63,184 bases of DNA from contig PAPH01000001.1 of assembly GCA_002709005.1 (NCBI GenBank), forward strand, positions 2,478 through 65,661. The letters run 5' to 3'. Each line of letters starts with the position of its first letter. Position 1 is the stretch's first letter. The notes under the pieces were generated by a model. It worked only from the letters and a program-made list of their open reading frames with translations, had not been told where the DNA came from and ran no database searches. The position numbers were made by a program, and so were the translations under genes. Positions 1 through 8,750 of this stretch are shown here, piece by piece. Source of the DNA: Hyphomicrobiales bacterium (GTDB lineage: Bacteria; Pseudomonadota; Alphaproteobacteria; Rhizobiales; Rhizobiaceae).

Positions 1-160
1 TCGACTGGCAAACGCCAAACGAGTTTGCATCAACCTTCCCACCACGACGGGCATTGGCGCTGCGCAACATGGAAAGCTCCGCGCCACCGCCCGTCTCATC
101 AACCACCTATCAGGGCAAAACCAACGCCGGAAACGAACTCAAGGTTGGATAAAACATGGG

Positions 161-340
161 GGCAAGGTCAGCAGCGACGGCGGGGGCAGGACGTGGGCGA
201 CAATCGCCACCCTTCTGCAGACGGCCAAGATGAACAACGTCGATCCGCAAGCCTGGCTTACTCAGACCCTCGAGCGCATCGTCAACGGCTGGCCCAGCAG
301 CGATCTCGATGCACTCATGCCGTGGAATTACGCAGGCTGA
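161..340 (+). pseudogene. IS66-family transposase, C-terminal remnant
   Basis: Reading the frame that ends at TGA 338-340 gives GRTWATIATLLQTAKMNN followed by a D-P-x-A-W-L segment and the ending MPWNYAG. This is the conserved C-terminal tail of IS66 TnpC transposases. Only about 50-60 residues remain and no catalytic domain is present. A different frame is open through the same stretch but encodes nothing recognisable. It is a dead insertion-sequence fragment that may mark an old boundary of the metal-resistance block to its right; the rest of the element may lie left of the window. Confidence 0.7.
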
Positions 341-368
341 ACGGTCTCAGCTTGCCGCTTACACTCAA

Positions 369-998
369 ATGAACAACGCACCCAAACCAAACATTGAAGA
401 CCTGCCGACCAAGGCGCAACTGTTCCGCTCCAGCATCATCGCAGGCATCGGCGCCGTCGCAATCCTGATCACGATCTACCTGCCAGCGGAATATGCGATC
501 GACCCGACAGGAGTTGGCCGCGCGATTGGCCTGACGGAAATGGGCGAGATCAAAGTCCAGCTTGCTGAAGAAGCCGAGGTGGATCGCTTGCTGAACGAGC
601 AACTTGGTCAAGACCAGTCTTCAAGTGTTCTCGACGGCTTCTTCGGCCTGTTTGTCGGCACGGCACATGCACAGGAAGCTCAGGCCTGGCAGGACACACT
701 CACATTCACGCTGACACCCGGCGGCTCTGCCGACATCAAGATGGTCATGGCAAAGGGAGCCACGGCGGACTACGAATGGACAGCCGACGGGGGCCGGATC
801 AACTTCGACCTGCATGCCCACGGCGGTGACGATTCCATCACCTACGAGCGCGGCCGCGGCGAAACCTCGGGAGAAGGGACACTTAATGCGGCTTTTGACG
901 GCAATCACGGCTGGTTCTGGCGCAATCGGGACAGCGTAGACGTTACCATCACGCTGCAACTGCGCGGTAATTACAGCGAAATTACCCAGAGCAACTGA
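369..998 (+). CDS. Transmembrane anchor protein, metal-island associated
   Basis: A 209-residue protein. The ATG at 369 is chosen over a start at 309 because it begins the hydrophilic head MNNAPKPNIEDLPTKAQLF. One membrane segment follows at about residues 18-38 (SSIIAGIGAVAILITIYLPA). The remaining 150 residues would lie outside the membrane; they contain a hydrophobic AHAQ segment near residue 100 and a C-terminal part rich in Gly, Asp and His (HAHGGDD). It resembles proteins annotated as transmembrane anchor proteins beside heavy-metal efflux genes. The biochemical role is unknown. A strong hairpin follows the stop, so it is probably transcribed alone or ends an upstream unit outside the window. 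Confidence 0.6.
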   Translation: MNNAPKPNIEDLPTKAQLFRSSIIAGIGAVAILITIYLPAEYAIDPTGVGRAIGLTEMGEIKVQLAEEAEVDRLLNEQLGQDQSSSVLDGFFGLFVGTAHAQEAQAWQDTLTFTLTPGGSADIKMVMAKGATADYEWTADGGRINFDLHAHGGDDSITYERGRGETSGEGTLNAAFDGNHGWFWRNRDSVDVTITLQLRGNYSEITQSN

Positions 999-1007
999 TA
1001 CCGCGGA

Positions 1008-1035
1008 TGCGCCTGCGGAGGAAACCGCAGGCGCA
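1008..1035 (+). terminator. Strong hairpin after the anchor-protein gene
   Basis: TGCGCCTGCGG (1008-1018) pairs perfectly with CCGCAGGCGCA (1025-1035), an 11-bp stem with a 6-nt loop that starts 10 nt after the stop codon. No clear T-run follows, so it may be a weak or Rho-assisted terminator or an mRNA-stabilising end. Confidence 0.55.
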
Positions 1036-1416
1036 CAGCGATCTATTCCGGCGTTATGATAGGCCGCTCAGCAGACGGTTGGTGTCGGCAGCTGCACCAA
1101 CTTGATTGAACCTAGTATATTGCAGGCGGAGAGTACGTCACGGACGCTTCTGAAGCTGACATTTCGCTTCTGCTTTCGTCAAACGCCGTGCGTTTGATTA
1201 TAGATCTCAGGTCAGCGCCGCCATGAGCGGCGGCTTGCCAGTCTTGAGCTCCGAAAACATGCCTAAGATCGCTCCTTCGTCAAAGCCGAGGCTGATTCAT
1301 TTCGGAAAAGACCACCACCGCCTCGCCCGCCCGGGAGCGAAGCGACAGCGCCGTCACCTTTGGGAACTGATCAGTGAGAAATGTAGTTCCAATCCACGCA
1401 TATATCTACCGAGCGT
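1036..1416. other. Intergenic, no supported gene
   Basis: About 380 bases between the hairpin and the convergent methyltransferase gene. A short plus-strand frame (1223-1471) exists but has no family features and overlaps the neighbouring gene, so it is not called. Confidence 0.5.
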
Positions 1417-2040
1417 TCATGGTTTCACCACTCGATACAGGCTGATCCAGCGTGGCACACTCGCGGCGTAGCGGTCATAGTCCGGCCCCAAACTCTGGCG
1501 CAGCGCAGCCTCTTCAGACCGAACCTGTGCGGAAGCAGACCAAAAGAACATCAGGGGCGCAAGGATCGTCGGGATGGCGGGAATCGCGAGACCGACACCT
1601 GCAAGGAGCATGAATTGGCCGACGAAGGTGGGGTTGCGACTGAACCGATAGAGACCTTCTGAGACGAGATTACCCGTTGCGCCCTCGGCAACGCCGACCC
1701 TCCACGAACTCCCCATCGACATCTGCGCGGCAAAGGCCAGCAGCGCGCCGATCCCGGCCACGAACAGGCCGATCACACCAAGCATTACTGTCGAGCCTTT
1801 GTCCCAGAACACGTCCATATCGCGCAGAACGGGCGACGCCCACCAAACGAGCGGCCCGGTGAAAGCGAGAACAAAAGCCACGCGGAAACCGATTGCCGCC
1901 CAGCGGTCACGCCCTTTTGCCCGGGCGAACAGCCAGACCGGCTTGCCCGCCGCCCGAGCCGCTATCGCGCTGCCCCAGAAAAAGAGAACAAGGTAACCCA
2001 AAAGCAGGACCAGGGCGGCCCAACCGAAGCCGGAAATCAT
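1417..2040 (-). CDS. Isoprenylcysteine/phospholipid methyltransferase-like membrane protein
   Basis: A 207-residue polytopic membrane protein with hydrophobic segments near residues 5-25, 50-70, 85-110 and 140-170. The C-terminal half has the pattern of the ICMT/PEMT superfamily: LVSEGLYRFSRNPTFVGQF (SAM-contacting R-x-P-x-Y/F region) and a late SEEAALRQSLGPDYDRY segment, where the EE and the GxxYxxY spacing are typical. In the family such proteins methylate lipids or prenyl-cysteines, but the substrate here is unknown. It begins 3 bases after the stop of the P1B-ATPase gene and is almost certainly in its operon. Methyltransferases of this type are often found next to Zn/Cd/Pb-exporting ATPases. 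Confidence 0.75.
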   Translation of the reverse strand: MISGFGWAALVLLLGYLVLFFWGSAIAARAAGKPVWLFARAKGRDRWAAIGFRVAFVLAFTGPLVWWASPVLRDMDVFWDKGSTVMLGVIGLFVAGIGALLAFAAQMSMGSSWRVGVAEGATGNLVSEGLYRFSRNPTFVGQFMLLAGVGLAIPAIPTILAPLMFFWSASAQVRSEEAALRQSLGPDYDRYAASVPRWISLYRVVKP

Positions 2041-2043
2041 GTG

Positions 2044-4278
2044 TCAGCCCTCGCGTTCCGGATTGAAGCGCAGCAGCCGCAATGCGTTCAGCGTGACTAG
2101 AACCGTGGCCCCCGTGTCGGCCATGATCGCGATCCAGAGACCGGTCAGGCCCAGAACCGAGGTCACCAGAAACACTGCCTTCAGGCCCAGCGCCATGGTG
2201 ACATTCTGGCGGATGTTGGTCATCGCCGCGCGGGTGAGGCGGATGGTGACCGGGATGTCGGTCACCCGGTCGCGCAGGATGGCTGCATCGGCCGTTTCGA
2301 GCGCGACATCAGTGCCCGATCCCATGGCCACGCCAACGCTCGCCTGTTTCAGCGCCGGTGCGTCGTTGATGCCGTCGCCGATCATCATCACGCCGCCATG
2401 CTCGCTCATGTCGCGGATGGCCTTGATCTTGTCTTCGGGCATCATGTCGGCCTGGTACTCGACGCCCAGGCTACCCGCAATCGCCGCTGCCGTACGGGGG
2501 TTGTCCCCGGTCAGGATGAGGGGCGTGATGCCCATGGCTTTCAACTGACGCACGGCTTCGGGCGCATCCGCGCGCGGTTCGTCACGCATGGCGATGACGC
2601 CAAGCGGGGTCTTTTCGCGGAACACCACGACGGCGGTCTTGCCCTGTTCCTCGAATACTGTCGTCTGGGCGAGACCCGCGTCGTCAATCCCAGCATTGTC
2701 CTTGGCATATCCTGGTGAAGCCACCCAGGCGGAAGCGTTACCCACCGTGGCGATCACACCCTTGCCCATCAACGCTTTTGCATCGCTTGAGGGCAGGATT
2801 GTTATGCCTGCCTCCTCCGCCTTGTTCAGAATGGCGATGGCCAACGGATGGCTGGAGCCGCTTTCGACCCCGGCCGCGACAGCCAGAAGTTCGGCCTCGG
2901 TCGTTGTGCCAAAAGTTACGATATCCGTCACCACTGGCCGCCCATCCGTCAGCGTCCCGGTTTTGTCAAAGGCAACCCGAGATACCTTCGCAGCCGCCTC
3001 GATCACTGCGCCGCCCTTCATCAGAATGCCGCGCCGCGCGCCTGTTGACAGCGCCGAAGCAATGGACGCGGGAACCGAGATCACGAGCGCACAGGGGCAG
3101 CCAATCAGCAGCAGCGCCAGCCCGCGGTAAACCCATGTGTCCCAAGGCTGGCCAAAGGCCAGGGGCGGCACCAGCACGACCAGAGCCGCAACAGTGACGA
3201 TAGCGGGCATATACCAGCGGCTGAAGCGGTCAATGAACCGTTCGGTCGGCGCGCGTGCCTCCTCGGCCTCTTCCACGAGGCGTATAATGCGCGAGATGGT
3301 GTTGTCGGCGGCGGCTTTGGTCACCGTGACCCGCAACGCGGCTTCTGTGTTGATGGAGCCTGCGAAGACCGAATCACCGGGTCCCTTGTTCACCGGAACA
3401 CTTTCACCAGTCACCGGGCTATCATCCACGCCCGAGGTGCCTTCTTTGATCTCGCCATCCGCCGGGATGCGATCGCCGGGACGGACGAGCACGGTCTGCC
3501 CCACGGCAAGACTTGCCGCCGGCACTTCGCGTGTGGCGCCGTTCATCTCCAAAAGCGCCGTCTTCGGAACCAGATTGGCAAGAGCGCGAATTCCATCACG
3601 CGCCTTGCCTGCGGCCACGCCTTCCAGAACCTCCCCCACAGCGAACAGGAAAACGACCAAAGCCGCTTCTTCCGCGGCATTGATGAACAATGCGCCGATC
3701 GCGGCAATTGTCATCAGGCTTTCGATGGTGAAGGGCTGTCCCATGCGCAATGCTGCAAATGCGCGGCGGGCGACGGGAGCAACCCCGATCAGACAGGCTG
3801 CAACGAAGGCCCAATTGCCGATCTCCGGAACGATCAGTTCCACCCCCCAGGCAACCACAAGAAGCAGGGCGGTAAAGATCACCAGCCTCCCCTTGGCCGT
3901 CTGATACCAGCGTTTGTCCCGATCGGCGGGATCGTCATGAACATGGCCGGAACTGCCGTGGCCGAAATCGTCCTTTGAATTGCCGTCCGCATGGGAATGG
4001 CCGGTACCACTTCCACCATGGTCATTATCTTCGACCGGGTCCGCCGTCACCATCCGCGGTGAAATGCCGTAGCCAAGCGCCCGAACGGTTTTTTCAATCT
4101 TGTCGCGGCCAGTCTCGCCCTCGTCCAGAGTCAGGCGCAGACGTTCGGACATGATACCGACCTCGACACCGGTAACTCCTGGCAACCGTGCCAAAGCATC
4201 TTTTATCTTTGTGGCACAGGACCCGCAGTCCATGCCAGACACCGTCCAGTCGCAACTGATTTTGTTGTTTGCTTCCAT
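2044..4278 (-). CDS. zntA: Heavy-metal P1B-type ATPase (Zn/Cd/Pb exporter)
   Basis: Exports soft divalent metal ions across the inner membrane using ATP. The 744-residue protein has an N-terminal HMA domain with GMDCGSCATK, a His/Asp/Gly-rich linker at about residues 85-125 (NDHGGSGTGHSHAD, HGSSGHVHDD), the actuator TGES, the membrane metal site GCPCALVISVP, the phosphorylation site DKTGTLTDGRP, and the hinge motifs TGDNPRTA and GDGINDAPAL. CPC with the C-terminal membrane pair places it in the Zn/Cd/Pb (ZntA/CadA) group rather than the copper group. The ATG at 4278 is preferred; a GTG at 4305 is also in frame. It diverges from a MerR-family regulator, and the operator between them is visible. 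Confidence 0.93.
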   Translation of the reverse strand: MEANNKISCDWTVSGMDCGSCATKIKDALARLPGVTGVEVGIMSERLRLTLDEGETGRDKIEKTVRALGYGISPRMVTADPVEDNDHGGSGTGHSHADGNSKDDFGHGSSGHVHDDPADRDKRWYQTAKGRLVIFTALLLVVAWGVELIVPEIGNWAFVAACLIGVAPVARRAFAALRMGQPFTIESLMTIAAIGALFINAAEEAALVVFLFAVGEVLEGVAAGKARDGIRALANLVPKTALLEMNGATREVPAASLAVGQTVLVRPGDRIPADGEIKEGTSGVDDSPVTGESVPVNKGPGDSVFAGSINTEAALRVTVTKAAADNTISRIIRLVEEAEEARAPTERFIDRFSRWYMPAIVTVAALVVLVPPLAFGQPWDTWVYRGLALLLIGCPCALVISVPASIASALSTGARRGILMKGGAVIEAAAKVSRVAFDKTGTLTDGRPVVTDIVTFGTTTEAELLAVAAGVESGSSHPLAIAILNKAEEAGITILPSSDAKALMGKGVIATVGNASAWVASPGYAKDNAGIDDAGLAQTTVFEEQGKTAVVVFREKTPLGVIAMRDEPRADAPEAVRQLKAMGITPLILTGDNPRTAAAIAGSLGVEYQADMMPEDKIKAIRDMSEHGGVMMIGDGINDAPALKQASVGVAMGSGTDVALETADAAILRDRVTDIPVTIRLTRAAMTNIRQNVTMALGLKAVFLVTSVLGLTGLWIAIMADTGATVLVTLNALRLLRFNPEREG

Positions 4279-4342
4279 TTCCGTCACCGCTTTTCCTTCC
4301 CCCACAGGGAGTTTCCTCGGGCCTTGTCTTCGTCAGTCACTC

Positions 4343-4373
4343 TCTCTAATGTCTATAGCCACTGTAGCTTCAA
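4343..4373 (-). promoter_or_regulatory. MerR-type (CadR/PbrR-like) operator-promoter of the P1B-ATPase
   Basis: On the minus strand TTGAAG (4373-4368) and TAGAGA (4348-4343) are separated by 19 bp, the over-long spacer typical of MerR-activated promoters. Inside the spacer is the imperfect dyad CTATAG-CCA-CTGTAG (4353-4367, plus strand), a 6-3-6 arrangement like CadR/PbrR sites. It lies between the divergent ATPase and MerR genes. Confidence 0.8.
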
Positions 4374-4383
4374 GAGAAATTTT

Positions 4384-4824
4384 ATGCTGACCATCGGAAA
4401 ACTTGGACAGGCGGCAGGGGTCAAGGTGCCGACCATCCGCTATTATGAACAGATCGGCTTGTTGCCGGAGGCTGAGCGAAGTGCAGGCAACCAGAGGCTC
4501 TACAGCCGCAAGGCGCTTGATCGACTAACCTTCGTCCGGCATGCGCGGGAACTTGGCTTCACGCTCGATGCGATCCGCGATCTGCTCAGCCTCTCGGATC
4601 ATCCCGACCAGCCATGCGCGGCAGCGGATGCTATTGCCAAGGCTCAACTGGCGGAAATTGAGAAGCGGCTCGCGCGTCTTGCCTCGTTGAAGGTCGAATT
4701 GAAGCGCATGGTGGCGCAATGCGCGGGCGGCAGCATCGCTGACTGCCGGGTGATCGAAGTGCTGGGCAACCATTCGCTTTGCGCGGCCGAACACGGTCCC
4801 CGGGAAAGCGAGGGCGATTCGTGA
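4384..4824 (+). CDS. MerR-family metal-sensing regulator (CadR/PbrR/ZntR-like)
   Basis: A 146-residue metal-responsive activator. The ATG at 4384 begins the canonical MerR helix-turn-helix [20 protein letters not shown]; the ORF upstream of it runs through the promoter and is discarded. A long dimerisation helix follows. Cysteines at residues 78, 113 and 121, plus 133, match the three-cysteine Cd/Pb/Zn site of CadR and PbrR better than the two-cysteine copper site of CueR. It is divergent from the P1B-ATPase and overlaps the next gene by GTGA, so that gene is translationally coupled. It is the only MerR regulator in the window and may also serve the related operators near 17.77 and 20.06 kb. 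Confidence 0.9.
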   Translation: MLTIGKLGQAAGVKVPTIRYYEQIGLLPEAERSAGNQRLYSRKALDRLTFVRHARELGFTLDAIRDLLSLSDHPDQPCAAADAIAKAQLAEIEKRLARLASLKVELKRMVAQCAGGSIADCRVIEVLGNHSLCAAEHGPRESEGDS

Positions 4825-5162
4825 CCCCGTTTGGCACGCTCTCCATCTATGCGGCCGCGGCTCTGGCCGAGATAGCAGGCTGTTTTGCCTTCTGGGCCTG
4901 GATGCGGCAGGGGGCCAGCGCCCTCTGGCTTGTCCCCGGCCTTGTGAGCCTTGCAGCTTTCGCCTGGCTGTTGACGCTTGCCCCGTCAGATTTCGCAGGC
5001 CGTGCTTATGCGGCCTATGGCGGCGTCTATGTTGCGGCCTCGCTGCTCTGGCTTCTGACAGTGGAAAGACAGCGGCCCGACACCTGGGATCTGACCGGTG
5101 CAGCGATCTGTGTCCTTGGCGCTGGGATCATCCTGTTCGCTCCACGGACGCTGGGAAGTTGA
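4821..5162 (+). CDS. YnfA-family small membrane protein
   Basis: A 113-residue protein with four predicted membrane helices, matching the UPF0060/YnfA family in length and sequence ([51 protein letters not shown]). YnfA proteins belong to the small-multidrug-resistance superfamily, but their native substrate is unsettled. The GTG start at 4821 overlaps the merR stop (GTGA), which supports this start and translational coupling. The placement suggests induction together with the regulator. Confidence 0.85.
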   Translation: MTPFGTLSIYAAAALAEIAGCFAFWAWMRQGASALWLVPGLVSLAAFAWLLTLAPSDFAGRAYAAYGGVYVAASLLWLLTVERQRPDTWDLTGAAICVLGAGIILFAPRTLGS

Positions 5163-5201
5163 GAAACGTCTGCCGTTTGACGGCCATTGGATAAGGCTAC
5201 T

Positions 5202-5924
5202 GTGAACAGCATGAAAAAAAACAGATTGCTGATCGTTGATGCTGCACGAGGAACGGCGATCGCTGGCGTGGTGCTTTTCCATCTCGTCTGGGATCTGGAA
5301 TTCACCGGCTTCATATCTGGCGTGGCCTTTCATCCACTGTGGCTCGTATTCGGACGTTCGCTGGCTGGAAGCTTCATGTTCCTTGCGGGAGTGAGTCTGG
5401 TTCTGGCGCATGGCGTCCAGTTCAGGACAACGACATATTTTCGCCGACTCGGCGTCATTGTTGCTGCCGCCATGGCGATAACAATCGTCACTTTCCTGGT
5501 ATTTCCCGGTGCGTTTGTGTATTTCGGCATCTTGCATTCGATCGCCATTGCAAGTCTCATCGGCGTTGTTTTTCTCAGACCCCCGGCTTCAGTTAGTCTG
5601 CTGACCGGATTGGTGATGATGGCGCTTCCATGGTTCGTCTCGCTGTCGGCCTTTGACCCCCGATGGCTGGCGTGGATCGGCCTTTCAGCCAACCCGCCGC
5701 TCAGCAATGATTTCGTACCAGTGCTTCCCTGGGCGGGCGTGACGCTTCTTGGCATCGCTTTCGCCAAAGTGTGTGACGTTGGATTGCATCAGGTAAAAAG
5801 CGCGAGTGTGGACAGCACTTTCCTGGCCAAGCTCGCTTGGTTGGGCCGCCACAGCCTCGCAATATATTTGCTGCATCAGCCGGTGATGCTCGCAATCATT
5901 GTTCCCTTGTCGCGCCTGCTTTGA
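5202..5924 (+). CDS. DUF1624 / heparan-alpha-glucosaminide acetyltransferase-like membrane protein
   Basis: About 240 residues with seven or so hydrophobic helices and the signature of the DUF1624/acyltransferase-like family: RLLIVDAARGTAIAGVVLFH at the N-terminus and GRHSLAIYLLHQPVM at the C-terminus. Such proteins are thought to move acyl groups across the membrane; the substrate is unknown. GTG 5202 is favoured because TAAGG lies about 6 bases upstream; ATG 5211 is an alternative. It follows ynfA by 39 bases on the same strand and may end the regulator operon. Its 3' end overlaps the convergent L,D-transpeptidase gene by 29 bases. Confidence 0.78.
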   Translation: MNSMKKNRLLIVDAARGTAIAGVVLFHLVWDLEFTGFISGVAFHPLWLVFGRSLAGSFMFLAGVSLVLAHGVQFRTTTYFRRLGVIVAAAMAITIVTFLVFPGAFVYFGILHSIAIASLIGVVFLRPPASVSLLTGLVMMALPWFVSLSAFDPRWLAWIGLSANPPLSNDFVPVLPWAGVTLLGIAFAKVCDVGLHQVKSASVDSTFLAKLAWLGRHSLAIYLLHQPVMLAIIVPLSRLL

Positions 5925-6963
5925 GGGGTTGCCGTCGGGCGACGAAGGGGTCGGCGAGCGCTGCTTGCGGACGGCTGACCGGGACAGCAGTCGATGAAGT
6001 GATTTCCGACAAATACTGCGGGCCTTTCTTGGCCAGAATCTTGCGGAAGACCGGGTTCATACCGCCATCCGAATAGGCGAGACCAGGACTTTGGACATCG
6101 TTGAGGAGGCTTTTCATCTTCTCGATGTCGCCCGTTGATTTCTCGGCCACTTGCTGAACTTCCGGTTCAAAAGCCGGGCATTGTCCAAGCGGGTCGGTGG
6201 GCGAATTGCCGTTGAGGGGTTCGCCGAACCGGTAGCGACCCTCGCAGAATTGAAACCGGGGTGGTTGTCGCAGAACTTCAAAGCGATCATAGCCCGCCTT
6301 GAGATCCATCCAGAAGTCGAAATTCGGGTTGTCCTTGTGCGCCGCAAGGTTTTCGGGCGTCATCCGAAACGGATAGGACTGGACCTGAAAGTCCTGCTGG
6401 CCGCCTTTCAATGCTTCTCTGACGACCGCGTAAACTTCCGCGACATACTCATCGGAAATCGCAAAGCAACCCGACGATGAGCACGCGCCATGCACCATCA
6501 GGGCGGAACCGGTGTAGCCCTTTGCCCGCTCCAGCCTGTTCGGATAACCGAGATCGAAGGAAAGGTAGTATTGCGATCTCGGGTTCAGCCTGCCGGAATT
6601 GACGGTGTAGAATCCTTCAGGCGCCTGCCGGTCGCCTTCGAATTTTTTCGGACCCAATACGCCCGACCATCGGCACATTGGATAGGTTTTCATCAGTGCA
6701 TACTTGCCGGTTGAATCCCGCTTCCAGACTTCGAGTTCGCTTTCCTGCTTGAAAATACGAACCAGCACCGGGTCTGCGGGCCTCATTCCCATATCCCGCA
6801 TTTTGGCGACAGTCTTTTGCGGGATAGGAACATCGCCTCGGCCATCAAGCTCCAGCGTGCTCGTCACACATCCGGTCAAGACCAGACCTGCCATGAGAAT
6901 GCCGATCACACTGAATCGAAATCCCCGGGTTGCACGGCGCTTTTTTCTGATCATAGGCAGCAT
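5896..6963 (-). CDS. YafK-type L,D-transpeptidase family lipoprotein
   Basis: A 355-residue protein. The N-terminus has basic residues, a hydrophobic stretch and the lipobox LVLTGC, so it should be a lipoprotein. The central domain is of the YafK/murein L,D-transpeptidase class: YPMCRWSGVLGPKKFEGDRQ, APEGFYTV, and the catalytic MVHGACSSSGCFAISDEY, in which H and C of the HG...SxGC motif are kept. About 100 residues follow the catalytic domain. The ATG at 6963 is used; an upstream TTG would overlap the next gene more. It begins 25 bases after the end of a second L,D-transpeptidase gene and is probably co-transcribed with it. Confidence 0.85.
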   Translation of the reverse strand: MLPMIRKKRRATRGFRFSVIGILMAGLVLTGCVTSTLELDGRGDVPIPQKTVAKMRDMGMRPADPVLVRIFKQESELEVWKRDSTGKYALMKTYPMCRWSGVLGPKKFEGDRQAPEGFYTVNSGRLNPRSQYYLSFDLGYPNRLERAKGYTGSALMVHGACSSSGCFAISDEYVAEVYAVVREALKGGQQDFQVQSYPFRMTPENLAAHKDNPNFDFWMDLKAGYDRFEVLRQPPRFQFCEGRYRFGEPLNGNSPTDPLGQCPAFEPEVQQVAEKSTGDIEKMKSLLNDVQSPGLAYSDGGMNPVFRKILAKKGPQYLSEITSSTAVPVSRPQAALADPFVARRQPLKAGATREQ

Positions 6964-6988
6964 CAATTTCCGTTTCTTGCCCCTGGCT

Positions 6989-7657
6989 TCAGACAACAAT
7001 CAGCCTGGCGCCATTGGTCACGCGGCCGTAAAGGTCGACAACATCCTGATTGATCATCCGCACGCAACCGCTGGAAACCGATTTGCCGATGGTCCAGTAT
7101 TCCGGCGATCCGTGGATGCGGTAAAGCGTATCCTCACCATTCTGGAAGATGTAGAGGGCGCGGGCGCCGAGCGGATTGTCAAGACCAGGCGGCATACCGC
7201 CATTGCTGGCGCTCCATTTTGCAAGCTCGGGTTGCCGCGCGATCATTTCGTCGGGCGGGGTCCATTTCGGCCAAGCCTGTTTCCACTGGATCACGCCTTC
7301 ACCCGACCATTCGAAACCTTGCCGACCGAGGCCGACGCCATAACGCATGGCTTTTCCGCCTTCCTGGATCAGATGAAGGAAATATGTCTTTGTATTGACG
7401 ATGACCGTTCCAACTGGATACGGACTGGTGAAATTCACCTGCCGCCTCCAGAATTTTGTTGGCACCTTGTTGATGTCGATAGCGGGCAGGGGAAACCGTT
7501 CGCCGGGCATCGGTCCATACATTGCCCGGATTGTGGCTAACTTCGGATTGGGTGTCGCTTCCTCAACCGGTAGGTCGGTTCTGGTTGCAGTGGTGCATCC
7601 GGACAATGCCAGGACTGAGGATCCTGCGGCTCCACATATGAATTGGCGGCGGTTCAT
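6989..7657 (-). CDS. L,D-transpeptidase (ErfK/YbiS/YkuD domain), lipoprotein
   Basis: A 222-residue protein with an RR-containing N-terminus and lipobox LALSGC. The YkuD domain covers about residues 75-222 and ends with the catalytic HGSPEYWTIGKSVSSGCVRM, keeping His, Ser, Gly, Cys and Arg. Enzymes of this type form 3-3 peptidoglycan cross-links or attach proteins to the cell wall. It shares its design with the next gene to the right, which is about 35-40 % alike by eye, and both lie on the minus strand. Confidence 0.9.
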   Translation of the reverse strand: MNRRQFICGAAGSSVLALSGCTTATRTDLPVEEATPNPKLATIRAMYGPMPGERFPLPAIDINKVPTKFWRRQVNFTSPYPVGTVIVNTKTYFLHLIQEGGKAMRYGVGLGRQGFEWSGEGVIQWKQAWPKWTPPDEMIARQPELAKWSASNGGMPPGLDNPLGARALYIFQNGEDTLYRIHGSPEYWTIGKSVSSGCVRMINQDVVDLYGRVTNGARLIVV

Positions 7658-7786
7658 ATCGTTTCAACTTTCACAACTTCTTGCATGGTGGACCTGTTCA
7701 AATTCATCATTGGTGGAGTGCGAGCCGCAAACTCCGGAACTGGTTTGCGGCTCTCGGTAACGTGCATGTGAAGAATGGTTTTGGCG

Positions 7787-8347
7787 CTACAGCACCACAA
7801 CCCGAGCGCCGACTGGCACCCGCTCAAAAAGGTCTTCGACATGTTCATTGATCATGCGGATGCAGCCATTGGACACCGAGCGCCCGATCGAAGATGGCTC
7901 CGTTGTGCCATGAATGCGGTAGAGCGTATCGCGCCCATCCCTGTACAAATAGAGAGCCCGCGAGCCCAAAGGATTGGTCGGGCCGCCAGGAACACCCTTG
8001 GCGAAGCGCGCGTACTTCTTCGGATTGCGCTTGATCATATTGGCTGTAGGGGTCCATGAGGGCCACTTGGCTTTTCGTCCGACCTTCGCCTGTCCCTTGA
8101 AAGCCAGCCCGGCCCGGCCCACTCCGACGCCATAGCGGCGCGCCTTTCCTGCAGCAAGCTGCAAATACAAGAAGTGGTTTTTCGGGTCGATTATGATTGT
8201 ACCGGGGTTGTAACCGCTGAAGCTAATTAATTGCGGTTCGTATTTTTCGTCCAGTTTGAACTTCTCGGCGTGGGCGTAGGCTGGTAGCCCGTACGATGTG
8301 GCAAGGCAGGCGCCAACGCCAAATAGCATTTCTCTTCTTGAAATCAT
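7787..8347 (-). CDS. L,D-transpeptidase (ErfK/YbiS/YkuD domain), exported
   Basis: A 186-residue protein with a Tat-like signal (MISRREMLFGVGACLATSYG) ending in AYA-HA. The YkuD domain contains GTIIIDPKNHFLYL, the PLGSRALYLYRDGRDTLYRI segment and the catalytic HGTTEPSSIGRSVSNGCIRM. The ATG at 8347 is chosen; a GTG three codons earlier is possible. It is the first of three consecutive L,D-transpeptidase-type genes on this strand. The gap to the second is about 130 bases, so the two may have separate promoters. Confidence 0.9.
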   Translation of the reverse strand: MISRREMLFGVGACLATSYGLPAYAHAEKFKLDEKYEPQLISFSGYNPGTIIIDPKNHFLYLQLAAGKARRYGVGVGRAGLAFKGQAKVGRKAKWPSWTPTANMIKRNPKKYARFAKGVPGGPTNPLGSRALYLYRDGRDTLYRIHGTTEPSSIGRSVSNGCIRMINEHVEDLFERVPVGARVVVL

Positions 8348-8405
8348 GTTTCCCACTCACGTCTTTGAAGGTTTCCTATCTGCACGGGAATGCGCAGGTT
8401 TACAT

Positions 8406-8750
8406 TCATGCGTGAGCGTTTGGTGGTCGTGGGACTACATTTCCGATGTTGAAGAGAAGCACGGGTTTGAATTCGAAGTCATGCTCCTGTGTCTCGGGTG
8501 CCACTGTCGGAACATTCATCACAGCAAAAATTGCACAGTGCATCGGACAGTGGGCAGATATCTTGCTCCCGGTTTCCTCGCCGAGCGGCTTGGTGTCAGA
8601 GCCAAGATCACTGTCAACGGCAATTGAAGTGCATTCGATCGCATCAGTTCTGCTTTGGCAGTCAAAAAGAACATTGTCCTCATCCAACGAATGCGCGAGC
8701 GCCGGAAGCGCCAGCAGCAATGCTAGAATGAAGGTCAGCACACGGATCAT
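8406..8750 (-). CDS. Small exported protein with Cys/His cluster, unknown function
   Basis: A 114-residue protein with a clear signal peptide (MIRVLTFILALLLALPALAH). The mature part has paired cysteines in an acidic region (LFDCQSRTDAIECTS) and a compact HCPMHCAIF motif, then the C-terminal FKPVLLFNIGNVVPRPP. The Cys/His/Met cluster could bind copper or another soft metal, which would fit the neighbourhood, but no family was recognised. It lies 59 bases upstream of the three L,D-transpeptidase genes on the same strand. Confidence 0.6.
   Translation of the reverse strand: MIRVLTFILALLLALPALAHSLDEDNVLFDCQSRTDAIECTSIAVDSDLGSDTKPLGEETGSKISAHCPMHCAIFAVMNVPTVAPETQEHDFEFKPVLLFNIGNVVPRPPNAHA

Noticed and set aside
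25..372. A 115-residue ORF at the left edge
   Set aside because: The IS66 transposase tail is encoded in another frame of the same bases; this frame is a shadow.
1223..1471. An 82-residue plus-strand ORF
   Set aside because: No recognisable motif, and its 3' end overlaps the end of the methyltransferase-like gene on the other strand.
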